28,881 bases of DNA from positions 1-28,881 of the forward strand of contig CAZDVQ010000057.1 of assembly GCA_964508975.1 (NCBI GenBank). The letters are read 5' to 3'. The DNA is from CAZDVQ01 sp964508975. Lineage in GTDB: Bacteria > Bacteroidota > Bacteroidia > Chitinophagales > Saprospiraceae. Below are positions 7,333 to 15,678 of the stretch, one piece after another (position 1 is the stretch's first letter; every line of letters begins with the position of its first letter). The notes below the pieces were generated by a model, which made no database searches, was not told the origin of the DNA, and saw only the letters and a program-made list of their open reading frames with translations. The position numbers and the translations under genes were made by a program.

Positions 7333-9264
7333 ATGCAACAGAGAGTTATCATTGAAAATGTACGCCCTGTGGTAGATGCAGGTCGATACATGGCCAAACG
7401 CGTGGTAGGCGAACGTGTACTCGTCACCGCCGACATCCTGGCCGATGGCCACGACGTTATCCGGGCCGAAGTTTTATACCAGCAAAAAGGCGATAAAACC
7501 TGGCAAATCATTCCCATGAGCAGCCTCGTCAACGATGCTTGGGAAGCTAGCTTTACCCCCGAAAAACAAGGCGTTTACCTGTTTAAGGTGCAGGCTTGGA
7601 TCGACCATTTTTCAACTTGGTACAAAGGTTTCTTGAAAAAACATGAAGCCGGCCAAGATATGCAAGTTGAATTGCAGATTGGTGTAGCATTTTTAGAAAC
7701 CCTGGCCAAGGCCGACAAGAAAAATGCAAAGGTAATCCTCGGTCATGCAGCCAGCTTATCAGCAGATTATGCCAAAGCCCTTGCCCATGTATGCGGTGAT
7801 GATTTTGCCTTGTTCATGTCTAATCATCCTTTAAGGCAGCATATCACGGAAATGCCAGAAGCCCTGCGCATTAAAGTAGAACGCCCCAAAGCCTTGTTTT
7901 CAACCTGGTACGAGTTTTTCCCAAGGTCAATCTCGGCGATGGACGGCCAACATGGTACTTTCAAGGAGTGTGAGGCTCTATTGCCCCGCATTGCTGAAAT
8001 GGGCTTTGATACCCTGTATTTCCCGCCCATACACCCCGTTGGTGAAATTAACCGCAAGGGCAAAAACAATACCCTAGACCCTGGCCCTGAGGATGTTGGC
8101 TCACCTTGGGCCATCGGTAGCCAACACGGTGGCCACGATGCCGTGAACCCACTGTTGGGCACCATGAAAGACTATGAAAGCTTAATCAAAAAGGCAGCCT
8201 CTTTGGGTATTGAAATTGCCTTGGACTTGGCTTTGCAGTGTGCCCCCGACCATCCTTACATCAAACAGTACCCGCAATGGTTCGTTTGGCGACCAGATGG
8301 CTCCATCGCTTATGCTGAAAACCCACCTAAAAAATACCAGGACATCGTACCGATTAACTTTGAATGCGAGGACTGGCAAAACTTGTGGAACGAGTTGAAG
8401 CGTGTGGTGTTGTTCTGGGTAAAAAAAGGTATCAAGGTGTTTAGGGTTGATAACCCACATACTAAACCTATCCCGTTCTGGGAATGGCTTATCGCCGAGG
8501 TACATGCAGTTGACCCGGATATTATATTCTTGTCGGAAGCGTTTACCCGACCTAAAATCATGGATTCCCTGGCTAAGGTTGGTTTTACACAATCATATAC
8601 CTACTTTACCTGGCGCAACAACGCCGCCGAGTTGAAGGAGTACATGACCGAGTTGACCCAAGGGCCGCAACGCGATTTCTTCCGTCCCAACTTCTGGCCG
8701 AATACCCCCGATATCCTACCCTACTTCTTGCAAAACAGCGGCCCCAATGGTTTCCACCTGCGTTACGCATTGGCCGCTACCCTATCGGCCAGCGCCGGTG
8801 TTTACGGTGGTGCCTACGACTACTACTGGGACGAACCCATCCCAGGCAAGGAAGAATACTGGATGTCGGAAAAATTTGAGCTCAAACATTACGATTGGTC
8901 TATCAAAAACCGGATGACCGACTTGATGACGCAGCTCAATGCCATACGCAAGGCGAACCCAGCCCTGCAAACCACCTGGAACATTGAGTTTACGGCTACC
9001 AGCAACGAAAAATTGTTGAGCTTTGTAAAATATACCGACGATAAAAGCCAACTGATTTGGTGCATCGTGAACCTTGACCCACATCATGTGCACAGTGGCT
9101 ACGTGGAAGTGCCCCGCAAACTGCTGGGTATGGAACGTGGCCCAATTCAACTGAAGGTTAAAGACCTGATGACTGGCGAGCAATACCTCTGGGGTTCAGA
9201 TTGGAACTACGTGAGCCTGAATCCTGAAAAACACTGTTTGCACGTGATGGCCTTGGAGTTGTAG
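7333..9264 (+). CDS. glgE: Alpha-1,4-glucan:maltose-1-phosphate maltosyltransferase
   Basis: GlgE (GH13 subfamily 3) adds maltosyl units from alpha-maltose-1-phosphate to the non-reducing end of an alpha-1,4-glucan in the cytoplasm. At 643 residues it is close to the family's usual length. The first 180 residues are the family's own N-terminal domain (WYKGF region). The catalytic barrel follows, with nucleophile Asp373 in RVDNPHTKP and acid/base Glu402 in LSEAFTRP, both family signatures, and a C-terminal beta domain. Other markers are FPPIHPVG and HYDW. The usual partners for making maltose-1-phosphate (TreS, Pep2) are not in the window. It is one of two plus-strand genes and has its own promoter. 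Confidence 0.97.
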   Translation: MQQRVIIENVRPVVDAGRYMAKRVVGERVLVTADILADGHDVIRAEVLYQQKGDKTWQIIPMSSLVNDAWEASFTPEKQGVYLFKVQAWIDHFSTWYKGFLKKHEAGQDMQVELQIGVAFLETLAKADKKNAKVILGHAASLSADYAKALAHVCGDDFALFMSNHPLRQHITEMPEALRIKVERPKALFSTWYEFFPRSISAMDGQHGTFKECEALLPRIAEMGFDTLYFPPIHPVGEINRKGKNNTLDPGPEDVGSPWAIGSQHGGHDAVNPLLGTMKDYESLIKKAASLGIEIALDLALQCAPDHPYIKQYPQWFVWRPDGSIAYAENPPKKYQDIVPINFECEDWQNLWNELKRVVLFWVKKGIKVFRVDNPHTKPIPFWEWLIAEVHAVDPDIIFLSEAFTRPKIMDSLAKVGFTQSYTYFTWRNNAAELKEYMTELTQGPQRDFFRPNFWPNTPDILPYFLQNSGPNGFHLRYALAATLSASAGVYGGAYDYYWDEPIPGKEEYWMSEKFELKHYDWSIKNRMTDLMTQLNAIRKANPALQTTWNIEFTATSNEKLLSFVKYTDDKSQLIWCIVNLDPHHVHSGYVEVPRKLLGMERGPIQLKVKDLMTGEQYLWGSDWNYVSLNPEKHCLHVMALEL

Positions 9265-9270
9265 GTCATC

Positions 9271-9404
9271 GCGCGAGGTGCGTGGAGGGCGGCGGCAAAG
9301 CCGCCGGTGCGTAGCACGGAGCAAAGCGAACCCCGTAACGGACCGACCCGAGCGTTTGGGGCGTATATATTACGCCCCAAACGTGCAGGGACGCGCCCAA
9401 AAAA
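9271..9404 (-). repeat. Core-and-hairpin intergenic element, copy d
   Basis: It fills the gap between convergent glgE (stop 9264) and the ZIP gene (stop 9412). Minus orientation: TTTTTTGGGCGCG, a 12-bp hairpin GTTTGGGGCGTA/TACGCCCCAAAC at 9354-9382 with a TATAT loop, core GGGGTTCGCTTTGCTCCGTGC, then hairpin 2 GGCGGC/GCCGCC at 9291-9305. The long AT-loop hairpin may help end transcripts from both sides, but it lacks a flanking T-run. Confidence 0.8.
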
Positions 9405-9411
9405 TGATTAA

Positions 9412-10224
9412 TTAATGGCCAGTAGCCATGTTGATGAGTATGGCCGCCGTGAAACCGATGAGCACGGCTAGGAATTTACCCCATTTGAAGCTGTGGTGCT
9501 TGTCGCCCGCCTCGAATATAATAGTGGTAGAAATATGTAAAAACGAGCCTACTACCATGGCGATGAGCCAGAGCAGGGCACGTGTATCGACAAATAAACC
9601 AGAGCTGCCCAAGACTTTGGTGGTGAGCAAACCCAGCGGCGACATACAGGCGAAAATAATTAAACTGCCGATGATAAGCGGGCGTTTTAGCCCTGTGGCT
9701 ATCATGACCATGACCAAGGCAAATGCCTCAGGAATTTTGTGGATGAGTACGCCCATCAAGAGTTGGTGGCCAAGGTTAATGTGGCCATGCTCATCGTGGC
9801 CTTCGTGACCATGATCGTGGTGCGCATGCAAGAGTGAAGAGAACTGCTCGGAAGCCCATGCTGAAATAGGCATACCCTCGAGGAATGCATGTAGGGAAAG
9901 CCCGAACAAAATAGAAACCGCAAAGCTGAGCGGACGCTGCATATCGGCCTGTTCAACATGGATATGACCGTGTTCAACGCCTTTGGACAGGTGGTCGAGC
10001 AAAGATTGAATCATGAAGCCTAGGAGGACAAAAATACCCGTGTAAGGGCCACCTGAAGCATATACATCGGGCAACAAATGCGAAATGGTGAGCGCAAAAA
10101 TAAAGGCGCCGCTAAAGGACAAAACGATGCTCAGCAGCTTGGGGTTATAGGATCTAAACCACCAAGCGGCGAGTCCCCCAAGCATGGCGGCGGTAAAAAG
10201 CGCAATGACACTAATGAATTCCAT
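9412..10224 (-). CDS. ZIP family divalent metal transporter
   Basis: A 270-residue membrane protein with about eight hydrophobic segments, predicted to bring zinc or a related divalent metal into the cytoplasm. The metal-site motifs of ZIP helices 4 and 5 are present as HAFLEG (112-117) and HKIPEA (162-167). Between them lies a His-rich loop (residues 133-148, HAHHDHGHEGHDEHGH) typical of metal-sensing or metal-loading loops. The early SHLLPDVY is also a family mark. It is last in a same-strand run after the methyltransferase and PAP2 genes, 42 bp from PAP2. Which metal it carries cannot be decided. Confidence 0.92.
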   Translation of the reverse strand: MEFISVIALFTAAMLGGLAAWWFRSYNPKLLSIVLSFSGAFIFALTISHLLPDVYASGGPYTGIFVLLGFMIQSLLDHLSKGVEHGHIHVEQADMQRPLSFAVSILFGLSLHAFLEGMPISAWASEQFSSLLHAHHDHGHEGHDEHGHINLGHQLLMGVLIHKIPEAFALVMVMIATGLKRPLIIGSLIIFACMSPLGLLTTKVLGSSGLFVDTRALLWLIAMVVGSFLHISTTIIFEAGDKHHSFKWGKFLAVLIGFTAAILINMATGH

Positions 10225-10266
10225 GCTGCAAAAGTAAGTTCTTTTTGCATCATTGTTTCATTTAGC

Positions 10267-10845
10267 TTAAACTATGGGCGAAAAAAGCTTGTAGGAGGCT
10301 AATTTGGCTGTAAAAAAAAGACCGACCCCTATCCATGCACCGAGAAATGCCCCAACGAGCACATCGCTGGGATAATGAACGCCTACATAAATTTGGGCAA
10401 AGCCTATTGATGCGGCCCAGATAAGCCAGGGCCAAGTATGGCGGTAGCCCCAATGCCGGAATAGTAGGCTCAGGAAGATAGCCAAGCCGAAGTGGTTGGT
10501 GGCGTGTGCAGAAGGCATACTGTAGCCTGAGCCGCAGTTAACGAGGAGGTGTAGGTGGCGGAGTAGCTCGGCATCGTGACAGGGCCGAGGGCGCTCCAAG
10601 AGTGGCTTGATGAGGTGGCTACTGAGTTGATCGGTAACTAAAAAACAAAGCAAGATGCCAGCAATCCAGACCAAAGCTTGCCAACGTGCTTTATAAACTA
10701 GGAAAGCGGCCAGGGCGAAGTAAAGCGGAATCCAGGTTTCTTTATTGCGGAGCAGCACGACAAAAGCATCGAGCCATGCGGTACTCGGCAAAGCGTGGAT
10801 AGCTTGAATCAGCTGCTGATCGATATAGTTGAGCCACTGGAACAT
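10267..10845 (-). CDS. PAP2 family phosphatase (membrane lipid phosphatase)
   Basis: A 192-residue membrane protein, predicted to remove phosphate from a lipid (undecaprenyl diphosphate, phosphatidate or lipid A) on the periplasmic face. The three PAP2 motifs are visible: K80-x6-R87-P88 (KPLLERPRP), PSAH at 111-114 with His114, and H157-x3-D161 (VGVHYPSD). In motif 3 the usual Ser-Arg pair before x5-His is Ala150-Gln151, so one phosphate-binding Arg is replaced. The catalytic His114, His157 and Asp161 are intact. The gene begins 6 bp after the methyltransferase stop, so the two are likely co-transcribed. The lipid substrate is unknown. Confidence 0.92.
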   Translation of the reverse strand: MFQWLNYIDQQLIQAIHALPSTAWLDAFVVLLRNKETWIPLYFALAAFLVYKARWQALVWIAGILLCFLVTDQLSSHLIKPLLERPRPCHDAELLRHLHLLVNCGSGYSMPSAHATNHFGLAIFLSLLFRHWGYRHTWPWLIWAASIGFAQIYVGVHYPSDVLVGAFLGAWIGVGLFFTAKLASYKLFSPIV

Positions 10846-10851
10846 GTGGGA

Positions 10852-11589
10852 TTACTTTTGGGCCACGATGATGAGGCGATCGGCGCTATCAGGCAGAAAG
10901 GCATCGAGTGCATAATTACCGAACACAGCTTTAATGGTAAAACCACAATGTTGAAGCATGGATTCAAAATCGGATAAGGTAAATGCCCTGACCATTTCCT
11001 CAAACTGGAAGGCTTGGCCTTGGTCTTCAAAAGCGATTTGTTTGCAGATATAGCCATCGCGAACAAAGCGTTTGAGCTGAAATGGAATGCCATCAACCGT
11101 TTTGGACTCTTGCGCCACGAGGGTTTGAATAACCTTTACGGCGTTGAGGAAATCGATAACTACAACACCGCCGGGTTTTAGGCCACGGTACATTTGAGTG
11201 AGGGTATTTTGGTGTTCGCGGTCGGAGTTAAAATAACCAAAGCTAGTAAAGAGGTTGAAAACAGCATCGAAGTAGGCCAAGCGAAAGGGTCGGCGCATAT
11301 CGTGTACATAAAATTCAATTTGCCCTTGGCTTGCTTCGATAGCTGATTGGATGGAGGCAGGAGCGAGGTCGAGCCCCACCACCTTGTAGCCTTTAGAAGC
11401 TAGTTGCATGGCGTGGCGACCTTTGCCACAGGCCAGGTCGAGCACACGAGCGCCTTGGGGCAGTGCTAGGTGTTGACAGATATTATCGATGAATAGCCTG
11501 GCTTCATCGTGGTTGCGATGTTGATAGAGGAGGTGGTAGTAATGCGAGTCGAACCAGTTACCAAACCAAGAATCAGAAGCATTTTCCAT
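10852..11589 (-). CDS. Class I SAM-dependent methyltransferase
   Basis: A 245-residue soluble protein with a Rossmann methyltransferase fold. Motif I is VLDLACGKGRHA (49-60), followed by VVGLDLAP (acidic end of strand 2), the FDAVFNLFTSFGYF region for motif IV, and GGVVVIDFLNA. No metal- or DNA-binding motif betrays the substrate. It heads a minus-strand run with PAP2 (6 bp gap) and ZIP, although function in common is not evident. The upstream neighbour is closed off by an intrinsic terminator, so this gene needs its own promoter. I did not find a convincing one. Confidence 0.9.
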   Translation of the reverse strand: MENASDSWFGNWFDSHYYHLLYQHRNHDEARLFIDNICQHLALPQGARVLDLACGKGRHAMQLASKGYKVVGLDLAPASIQSAIEASQGQIEFYVHDMRRPFRLAYFDAVFNLFTSFGYFNSDREHQNTLTQMYRGLKPGGVVVIDFLNAVKVIQTLVAQESKTVDGIPFQLKRFVRDGYICKQIAFEDQGQAFQFEEMVRAFTLSDFESMLQHCGFTIKAVFGNYALDAFLPDSADRLIIVAQK

Positions 11590-11630
11590 GAAGAAAGATA
11601 ATTTAATAGAGCTGCGAAGATAGGCACAAA

Positions 11631-11662
11631 AAAAGAGTGGTCTGTATAAAGACCACTCTTTT
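11631..11662 (-). terminator. Intrinsic terminator of the AP2-domain gene
   Basis: A perfect 13-bp stem (AAAAGAGTGGTCT with its complement) and a 6-nt loop. On the minus strand a run of seven T follows. It lies about 40 bp beyond the stop codon at 11702. Confidence 0.9.
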
Positions 11663-11701
11663 CAATGTGTTTGGTATTGCAATTGTTTGTTTTGCGGGGA
11701 A

Positions 11702-12382
11702 CTATTGCTCTATACCGTTCAAACGCTTAAGCTCCATGGCTTCTTCGTAAGTCAAGTACATTTTTTTACGACGAGGAGAACGGCGTTTTACATTGTCGTT
11801 GTAATTAGCTTTTGATTTGCGTTTTTTCTCTTCGGCGATGTTTGGTTTACCAACAACATTAAGGGTAGCTTCTTTACCAAAGAGTTCTGCTGCTTTAACG
11901 TTGTAAGCTTCAGCGGCCTCGTCGGCAGTTTTGAATTGGCCTAAGTTAATCGGTTTGCGGTCGATGTAAATCATGGCTTTGTAATAGTTGGGGTATTTGT
12001 ATACACCACGGTAGCCAGTAATGCCAAATGCCTTGCTCTTGCGAGCGATGCGAGACATGGTAGCGTATTCAAGGTTCTCGATGCGGCAGTCCAGTTTGTT
12101 GTCGTTTTTCAGGCGAACAGACATCTTGTCGTTTTCACGGCCAGTAGGTTTAGGTAAAAACTTGGCAGCGATGTACTTGTGCAGGTAGATGGTCTCAACC
12201 TTGTAAGATTTGTCAGCGGTTCTCCAAGATTTTTGGAAAACAGCGTAACCAGCAGAATGCAAGCGGAGATTTCCTAAAAAGTCAATTTTTTGGAAGTACT
12301 CGTTCTGCTCAATGTGTTCATACACCTCCGAGTCGATAATCGCGGCGGCATCTGAATTTTTCAGTTTTAGCTTAAATAACAT
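11702..12382 (-). CDS. AP2-domain protein with degenerate HNH-like domain (predicted DNA-binding)
   Basis: A 226-residue basic protein. Residues 65-108 resemble the HNH region of homing-endonuclease-like proteins (YLHKYIAAKFL, then NDNKLDCRIENLEYAT). The position of the catalytic His (family VNHINGN) reads VRLKNDN, so cleavage activity is doubtful. Residues 122-176 form an AP2 DNA-binding domain (GYRGVYKY, then INLGQFKTADEAAEAYN). The tail from 183 is rich in Lys and Arg. Start at ATG 12382; the longer frame to a TTG at 12463 would cover the candidate promoter. It stands alone between its own promoter and terminator. The role could be a domesticated homing endonuclease acting as a regulator; this is inference. 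Confidence 0.8.
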   Translation of the reverse strand: MLFKLKLKNSDAAAIIDSEVYEHIEQNEYFQKIDFLGNLRLHSAGYAVFQKSWRTADKSYKVETIYLHKYIAAKFLPKPTGRENDKMSVRLKNDNKLDCRIENLEYATMSRIARKSKAFGITGYRGVYKYPNYYKAMIYIDRKPINLGQFKTADEAAEAYNVKAAELFGKEATLNVVGKPNIAEEKKRKSKANYNDNVKRRSPRRKKMYLTYEEAMELKRLNGIEQ

Positions 12383-12428
12383 TAGTACGTTGGTTTGATT
12401 AATAAATAGGTGGAGTGGAAATATCAAA

Positions 12429-12436
12429 CAAAGATA
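12429..12436 (-). promoter_or_regulatory. Candidate -7 box for the AP2-domain gene
   Basis: Minus strand TATCTTTG, a fit to TAnnTTTG, about 47 nt before the ATG at 12382. The nearest TTG upstream is 24 nt away, longer than the usual 19. The rest of 12464-12690 is AT-rich and I see nothing else in it. Confidence 0.45.
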
Positions 12437-12696
12437 ATAGTTATATTTTAAATACCATAGCAACTTAGTTATATTAATATATCAAAATTCTAGGCAGATT
12501 TACAATACGGGGCAATTATACATTTGTTATACAGTATTTAAAATAATTTAAGTTTTTGTTTTAGGAAATAAACACCAGTAAAACAGCACTTTGCTTGAAG
12601 CGGTGTTATGTACGAGGATGATTTTATTTGGTTGCCATAGACGCTTATCTGTTCGATTAAAATAACATTAAAATATATAAATGGTAAGCCCAAAAA

Positions 12697-12728
12697 AAAA
12701 CGAGCCCCTCGGACGAGGGGCTCGTTTT
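12697..12728 (-). terminator. Intrinsic terminator of the SulP gene
   Basis: A 14-bp stem (core CGAGCCCCTC with GAGGGGCTCG) and GGAC/GTCC loop, followed on the minus strand by nine T. The stem reaches into the stop codon (12727-12729), so the coding end and the terminator overlap. Confidence 0.92.
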
Positions 12729-14265
12729 AGTAATCTGCTGTGTTGTATTCCAAAGGTGGAGGGATTAATTCAAAATCAATACCTTTGCTCTTGGCGCTCG
12801 TTTTAAACGTTTCTATGATTTCTAGTACATCGTAATCTATGGTAAAAGATTTGCTTGCATCTATAACCAAGCTAGTATTGTTGGGTATTTCGTCGAGGGT
12901 CTTCATGAGTTTACCTTTGTTCAAGAAAGTAGTCTCCTCGCTCAAGGTAATATGGTAACAGGGCTTGTCATTTTTTGGGCGTTCATCCAACTTGTAGGAG
13001 TTCTGGTAATTGTTCATCAAGATTTTAAATACAGCTACAACCATACCCACGGCAATACCTTTCAAAAGGTCGGTAGCGACCACGGCTACAATCGTCACGA
13101 TAAAGGGCAGAAACTGCGCCCAACCCAAATGGTACATCTTGATAAAAATAGAGGGTTTAGCCAGCTTGTAACCTACCAACAACAATACAGCAGCTAACGC
13201 AGCATAAGGTATCATATTTAATATGCCTGGAATCAGTAGCACGCTAAACAAAAGCAAAAAGCCATGCAAGACGGCACTCATTTTGCTCATTCCTCCGCTT
13301 TGTACATTAGCCGAGCTGCGTAAAATAACTTGCGTTACGGGCAAACCACCCAGCATGCCCGATATAATATTACCTACACCTTGTGCTTTTAGCTCTTGGT
13401 TGGTCGGCGTGTTGCGTTTCAGCGGATCAAGTTTATCAATCGCTTCAACCGATAGCAAGGTTTCAAGGCTTGCGATCAAAGCCAAGGAAAAGGCTACAAC
13501 CCAAAATTTACTTTGATTCAGTATACTAAAATCGGGAAAAGCCAGCATACCGGCCAAGTCGCCAGCCGAGTCAAACTTAGGCAGGGTAACCATGTGCTCT
13601 TGGATAACTTCGTAAGGTGTACCTTGGAAGCCAATCACCATGAAAATACCTGCTAGTACAGCCACGATTGGCCCTTGCACCAACTGGAAAAACTTAAATT
13701 TTTTCAAAAAAGGTCGCTCCCACAGGAGCATGATAGCCAAGGCCACTAGGGTAATGATAATAGGCCCCATAGATGGATGCTGAAATGCGTTCAACAACTC
13801 TGTAAAGGTGTTCTCTCCATCTGGCTGTATAAAGTTTTCATCGCCTTCAAAGTCTTTGTCATAGCCTAAAGCATGTGGGATTTGCTTCAAAATAATAATA
13901 ATCCCGATGGCACTCAGCATGCCTTTAATCACCGACGATGGAAAATAATACCCAATGATGCCCGCTTTCAAAAAGCCAAGTATCAATTGTATTACACCTG
14001 CTACGACTACGGCTGCCAGCATCGCTTCAAAGGCGCCCAAATCTGTAATCGCATCCAACACGATGACGGTCAAACCGGCTGCTGGACCACTGACACCCAA
14101 TGGTGAACCACTCAGGCTACCCACCACAATACCGCCAACAATCCCCGAAATAAGCCCGGCCATCAAGGGGGCTCCCGAGGCCAATGCTATACCCAAACAC
14201 AGGGGCAAGGCCACAAAAAACACGATGATAGCAGCCGGAAAGTCTTTCTGGATATGTTTAAACAT
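12727..14265 (-). CDS. SulP family anion transporter, probable bicarbonate importer
   Basis: A 512-residue inner membrane transporter. The N-terminus (FPAAIIVFFVALPLCLGIALASG) and VSGPAAGLTVIVLDAI are SulP signatures, and 10 or more membrane segments follow. The C-terminus (from about 430) is a short STAS-like domain (NNTSLVIDASKSFTIDYDVLEII). SulP proteins carry sulfate, bicarbonate or other anions. Here the ATG overlaps the carbonic anhydrase stop by 8 nt, which argues for translational coupling and for bicarbonate as substrate (inference from context). It ends in a strong terminator. Confidence 0.92.
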   Translation of the reverse strand: MFKHIQKDFPAAIIVFFVALPLCLGIALASGAPLMAGLISGIVGGIVVGSLSGSPLGVSGPAAGLTVIVLDAITDLGAFEAMLAAVVVAGVIQLILGFLKAGIIGYYFPSSVIKGMLSAIGIIIILKQIPHALGYDKDFEGDENFIQPDGENTFTELLNAFQHPSMGPIIITLVALAIMLLWERPFLKKFKFFQLVQGPIVAVLAGIFMVIGFQGTPYEVIQEHMVTLPKFDSAGDLAGMLAFPDFSILNQSKFWVVAFSLALIASLETLLSVEAIDKLDPLKRNTPTNQELKAQGVGNIISGMLGGLPVTQVILRSSANVQSGGMSKMSAVLHGFLLLFSVLLIPGILNMIPYAALAAVLLLVGYKLAKPSIFIKMYHLGWAQFLPFIVTIVAVVATDLLKGIAVGMVVAVFKILMNNYQNSYKLDERPKNDKPCYHITLSEETTFLNKGKLMKTLDEIPNNTSLVIDASKSFTIDYDVLEIIETFKTSAKSKGIDFELIPPPLEYNTADY

Positions 14266-14908
14266 CTTTTTCTATTTTTGTGAAGTTATACTTATATATA
14301 GGCTTAATCATGCTAGTATCATGCATGGTTACCACTTCTTTCAACCTGCCGTCTCCTAAGCCATAAACACAGCCATGAATCATCAAGGGCTGGCCTGTCT
14401 CCCAAGCGCGCTGTACGATTGTAGTCTTGGCTAGGTTTTTTACCTGCTCCAACACGTTCAACTCAACCAAGCGGTTGGTCCTGGCTTCTTCATCGTCAAT
14501 AGCATCCAGTTCTTCATTGTGGAAACGGTAAACGTCCTTGATATTGCGGAGCCATTTGTTCAGGAGGCCAAATTCTTCATTGCTCATGGCAGCCTTTACG
14601 CCACCGCAGCCATAATGGCCACACACGATGATATGCTTTACCTTCAAGTAAAATACAGCATATTTCAACACGCTGAGCAGGTTCAAATCCGTGTTAACCA
14701 CTAGGTTGGCAATATTGCGGTGGACAAATATCTCACCAGGTTGTGTATCCGTCACCTCATTGGCGGGTACACGGCTGTCACTACAGCCAATCCAAAGGAA
14801 CTCAGGTCTTTGTATATTACTTAACCTTTGAAAAAATTCAGGGTCGGCAGCTACTTTAGCTGCAGCCCATGACTGATTCTTTTCAAGAATTTTCTTGAAT
14901 GCATCCAT
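14258..14908 (-). CDS. Beta-class carbonic anhydrase
   Basis: Interconverts CO2 and bicarbonate in the cytoplasm. A 216-residue protein with all zinc-site residues of the beta class: Cys42, Asp44 and Arg46 in CSDSR, and His98 and Cys101 in HYGCGG. Start chosen at ATG 14908 (MDAFKK), which matches the usual family N-terminus. An in-frame ATG at 14983 would add 25 unconserved residues and would sit almost on the predicted transcription start. It is the first gene of a two-gene operon; its last 8 nt overlap the SulP start. A -7 box lies about 85 nt upstream. Confidence 0.95.
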   Translation of the reverse strand: MDAFKKILEKNQSWAAAKVAADPEFFQRLSNIQRPEFLWIGCSDSRVPANEVTDTQPGEIFVHRNIANLVVNTDLNLLSVLKYAVFYLKVKHIIVCGHYGCGGVKAAMSNEEFGLLNKWLRNIKDVYRFHNEELDAIDDEEARTNRLVELNVLEQVKNLAKTTIVQRAWETGQPLMIHGCVYGLGDGRLKEVVTMHDTSMIKPIYKYNFTKIEKDV

Positions 14909-14991
14909 GGTTAGCGTTGTTTTTAGTCGTAAAAAAGAGTCGCAGTTTTGATTATGCGCATGTGTGTCGCTTACACAGCGCATAACCTGAA

Positions 14992-14999
14992 CAAAGATA
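14992..14999 (-). promoter_or_regulatory. Candidate -7 box for the carbonic anhydrase-SulP operon
   Basis: Minus strand TATCTTTG fits TAnnTTTG, with no good TTG at 19 nt. Just downstream, ATGCGC (14954-14959) and GCGCAT (14978-14983) on the plus strand, inverted in the leader, could pair. The leader to ATG 14908 would be about 75-80 nt. Confidence 0.4.
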
Positions 15000-15189
15000 T
15001 TAAAATAGCATTAAAGAAAGAAGGTTCAATCAAAGCATTACTATTATTTTAAAAAGGAAAGTATATTTTACTAAAAGACTTACACTTTTCCTGCTATTAT
15101 ATAGCTGATTATCAGACTATTAAAATCAAATTGGCCAATATTTGCCTAGCTGTTAAATATTTCTTAATGTTGCGTATTGATTCGTTTTA

Positions 15190-15293
15190 TTTGGGCGCCC
15201 CGGCGCGTTGCGCCGTCGGCGTGCTCCGGGGATCGCGGTGCTCCGTGCTACGCACCAGCGCCTACGGCGCTGCCCTACGCATGCCTGGCGCGG
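15190..15293 (+). repeat. Core-and-hairpin intergenic element, copy e
   Basis: Plus orientation: TTTGGGCGCCCC, hairpin 1 GGCGC/GCGCC, a GTCGGCGTGCTCC link, a slightly diverged core (GGGGATCGCGGTGCTCCGTGC), hairpin 2 CAGCGCC/GGCGCTG at 15256-15272 and the end GCATGCCTGGCGCG. It is the left outer arm of the nested palindrome that ends with copy f. Between it and the carbonic anhydrase promoter (15000-15189) the DNA is AT-rich and otherwise featureless. Confidence 0.85.
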
Positions 15294-15578
15294 AATGCCA
15301 TTAAGCGTTAATTATTTTGTTTGTTTTTCAGCTTTTTCCGGCCTTTGTAACCACCCCGTCTGCTGCGCTGCACGCTTTGCGTTCCGCTTGCATCCACCCC
15401 TCCTTGAAAAGGAGGGGAGCTCATGCCTTGCTATAAATATTTGATTTACAGCTATTTGAAATAAAAAGCCAGTTCCCCTCCTTTTCAAGGAGGGGTGGAT
15501 GCGCACAGGGTATTTAACACCCTGTAGCGCAGACGGGGTGGTTATAAAACCCTGAAAAAATTAACGCTTAATGGCATT
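15294..15578. repeat. 20-bp inverted repeat enclosing REP copy B
   Basis: Perfect 20-bp arms at 15294-15313 and 15559-15578 (AATGCCATTAAG and complement) lie just inside the element e/f pair and just outside the REP element. They add another layer of symmetry. Confidence 0.85.
15351..15541. repeat. REP/BIME-like element copy B, complete
   Basis: A 191-bp element with 13-bp terminal inverted repeats CCACCCCGTCTGC (15351-15363) and GCAGACGGGGTGG (15529-15541). Inside are perfect 29-bp inverted arms at 15390-15418 and 15474-15502, each itself a hairpin (CCCCTCCTT/AAGGAGGGG). The AT-rich centre is 55 bp. The right flank has the hairpin CAGGGT/ACCCTG. There is no open reading frame of its own. 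The architecture fits a non-autonomous element moved in trans, for instance by a REP-associated tyrosine transposase (inference). Confidence 0.85.
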
Positions 15579-15678
15579 GCGCTGGCGCGTAAACGGCGTT
15601 TACCATATTGCAAAATGTACTTATACGTGCAGCCGTTAAACCGTCCGAGGTTTTTGCAATCTGGTAACCAACGTGTTT

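Noticed and set aside
9354..9382. 12-bp hairpin in copy d as an intrinsic terminator
   Set aside because: There is no T-run on either strand next to the stem; the hairpin is better explained as part of the repeat.
10229..10236. TACTTTTG box just before the ZIP gene
   Set aside because: It fits the -7 consensus, but transcription would begin almost on the ATG and there is no TTG upstream; chance match cannot be excluded.
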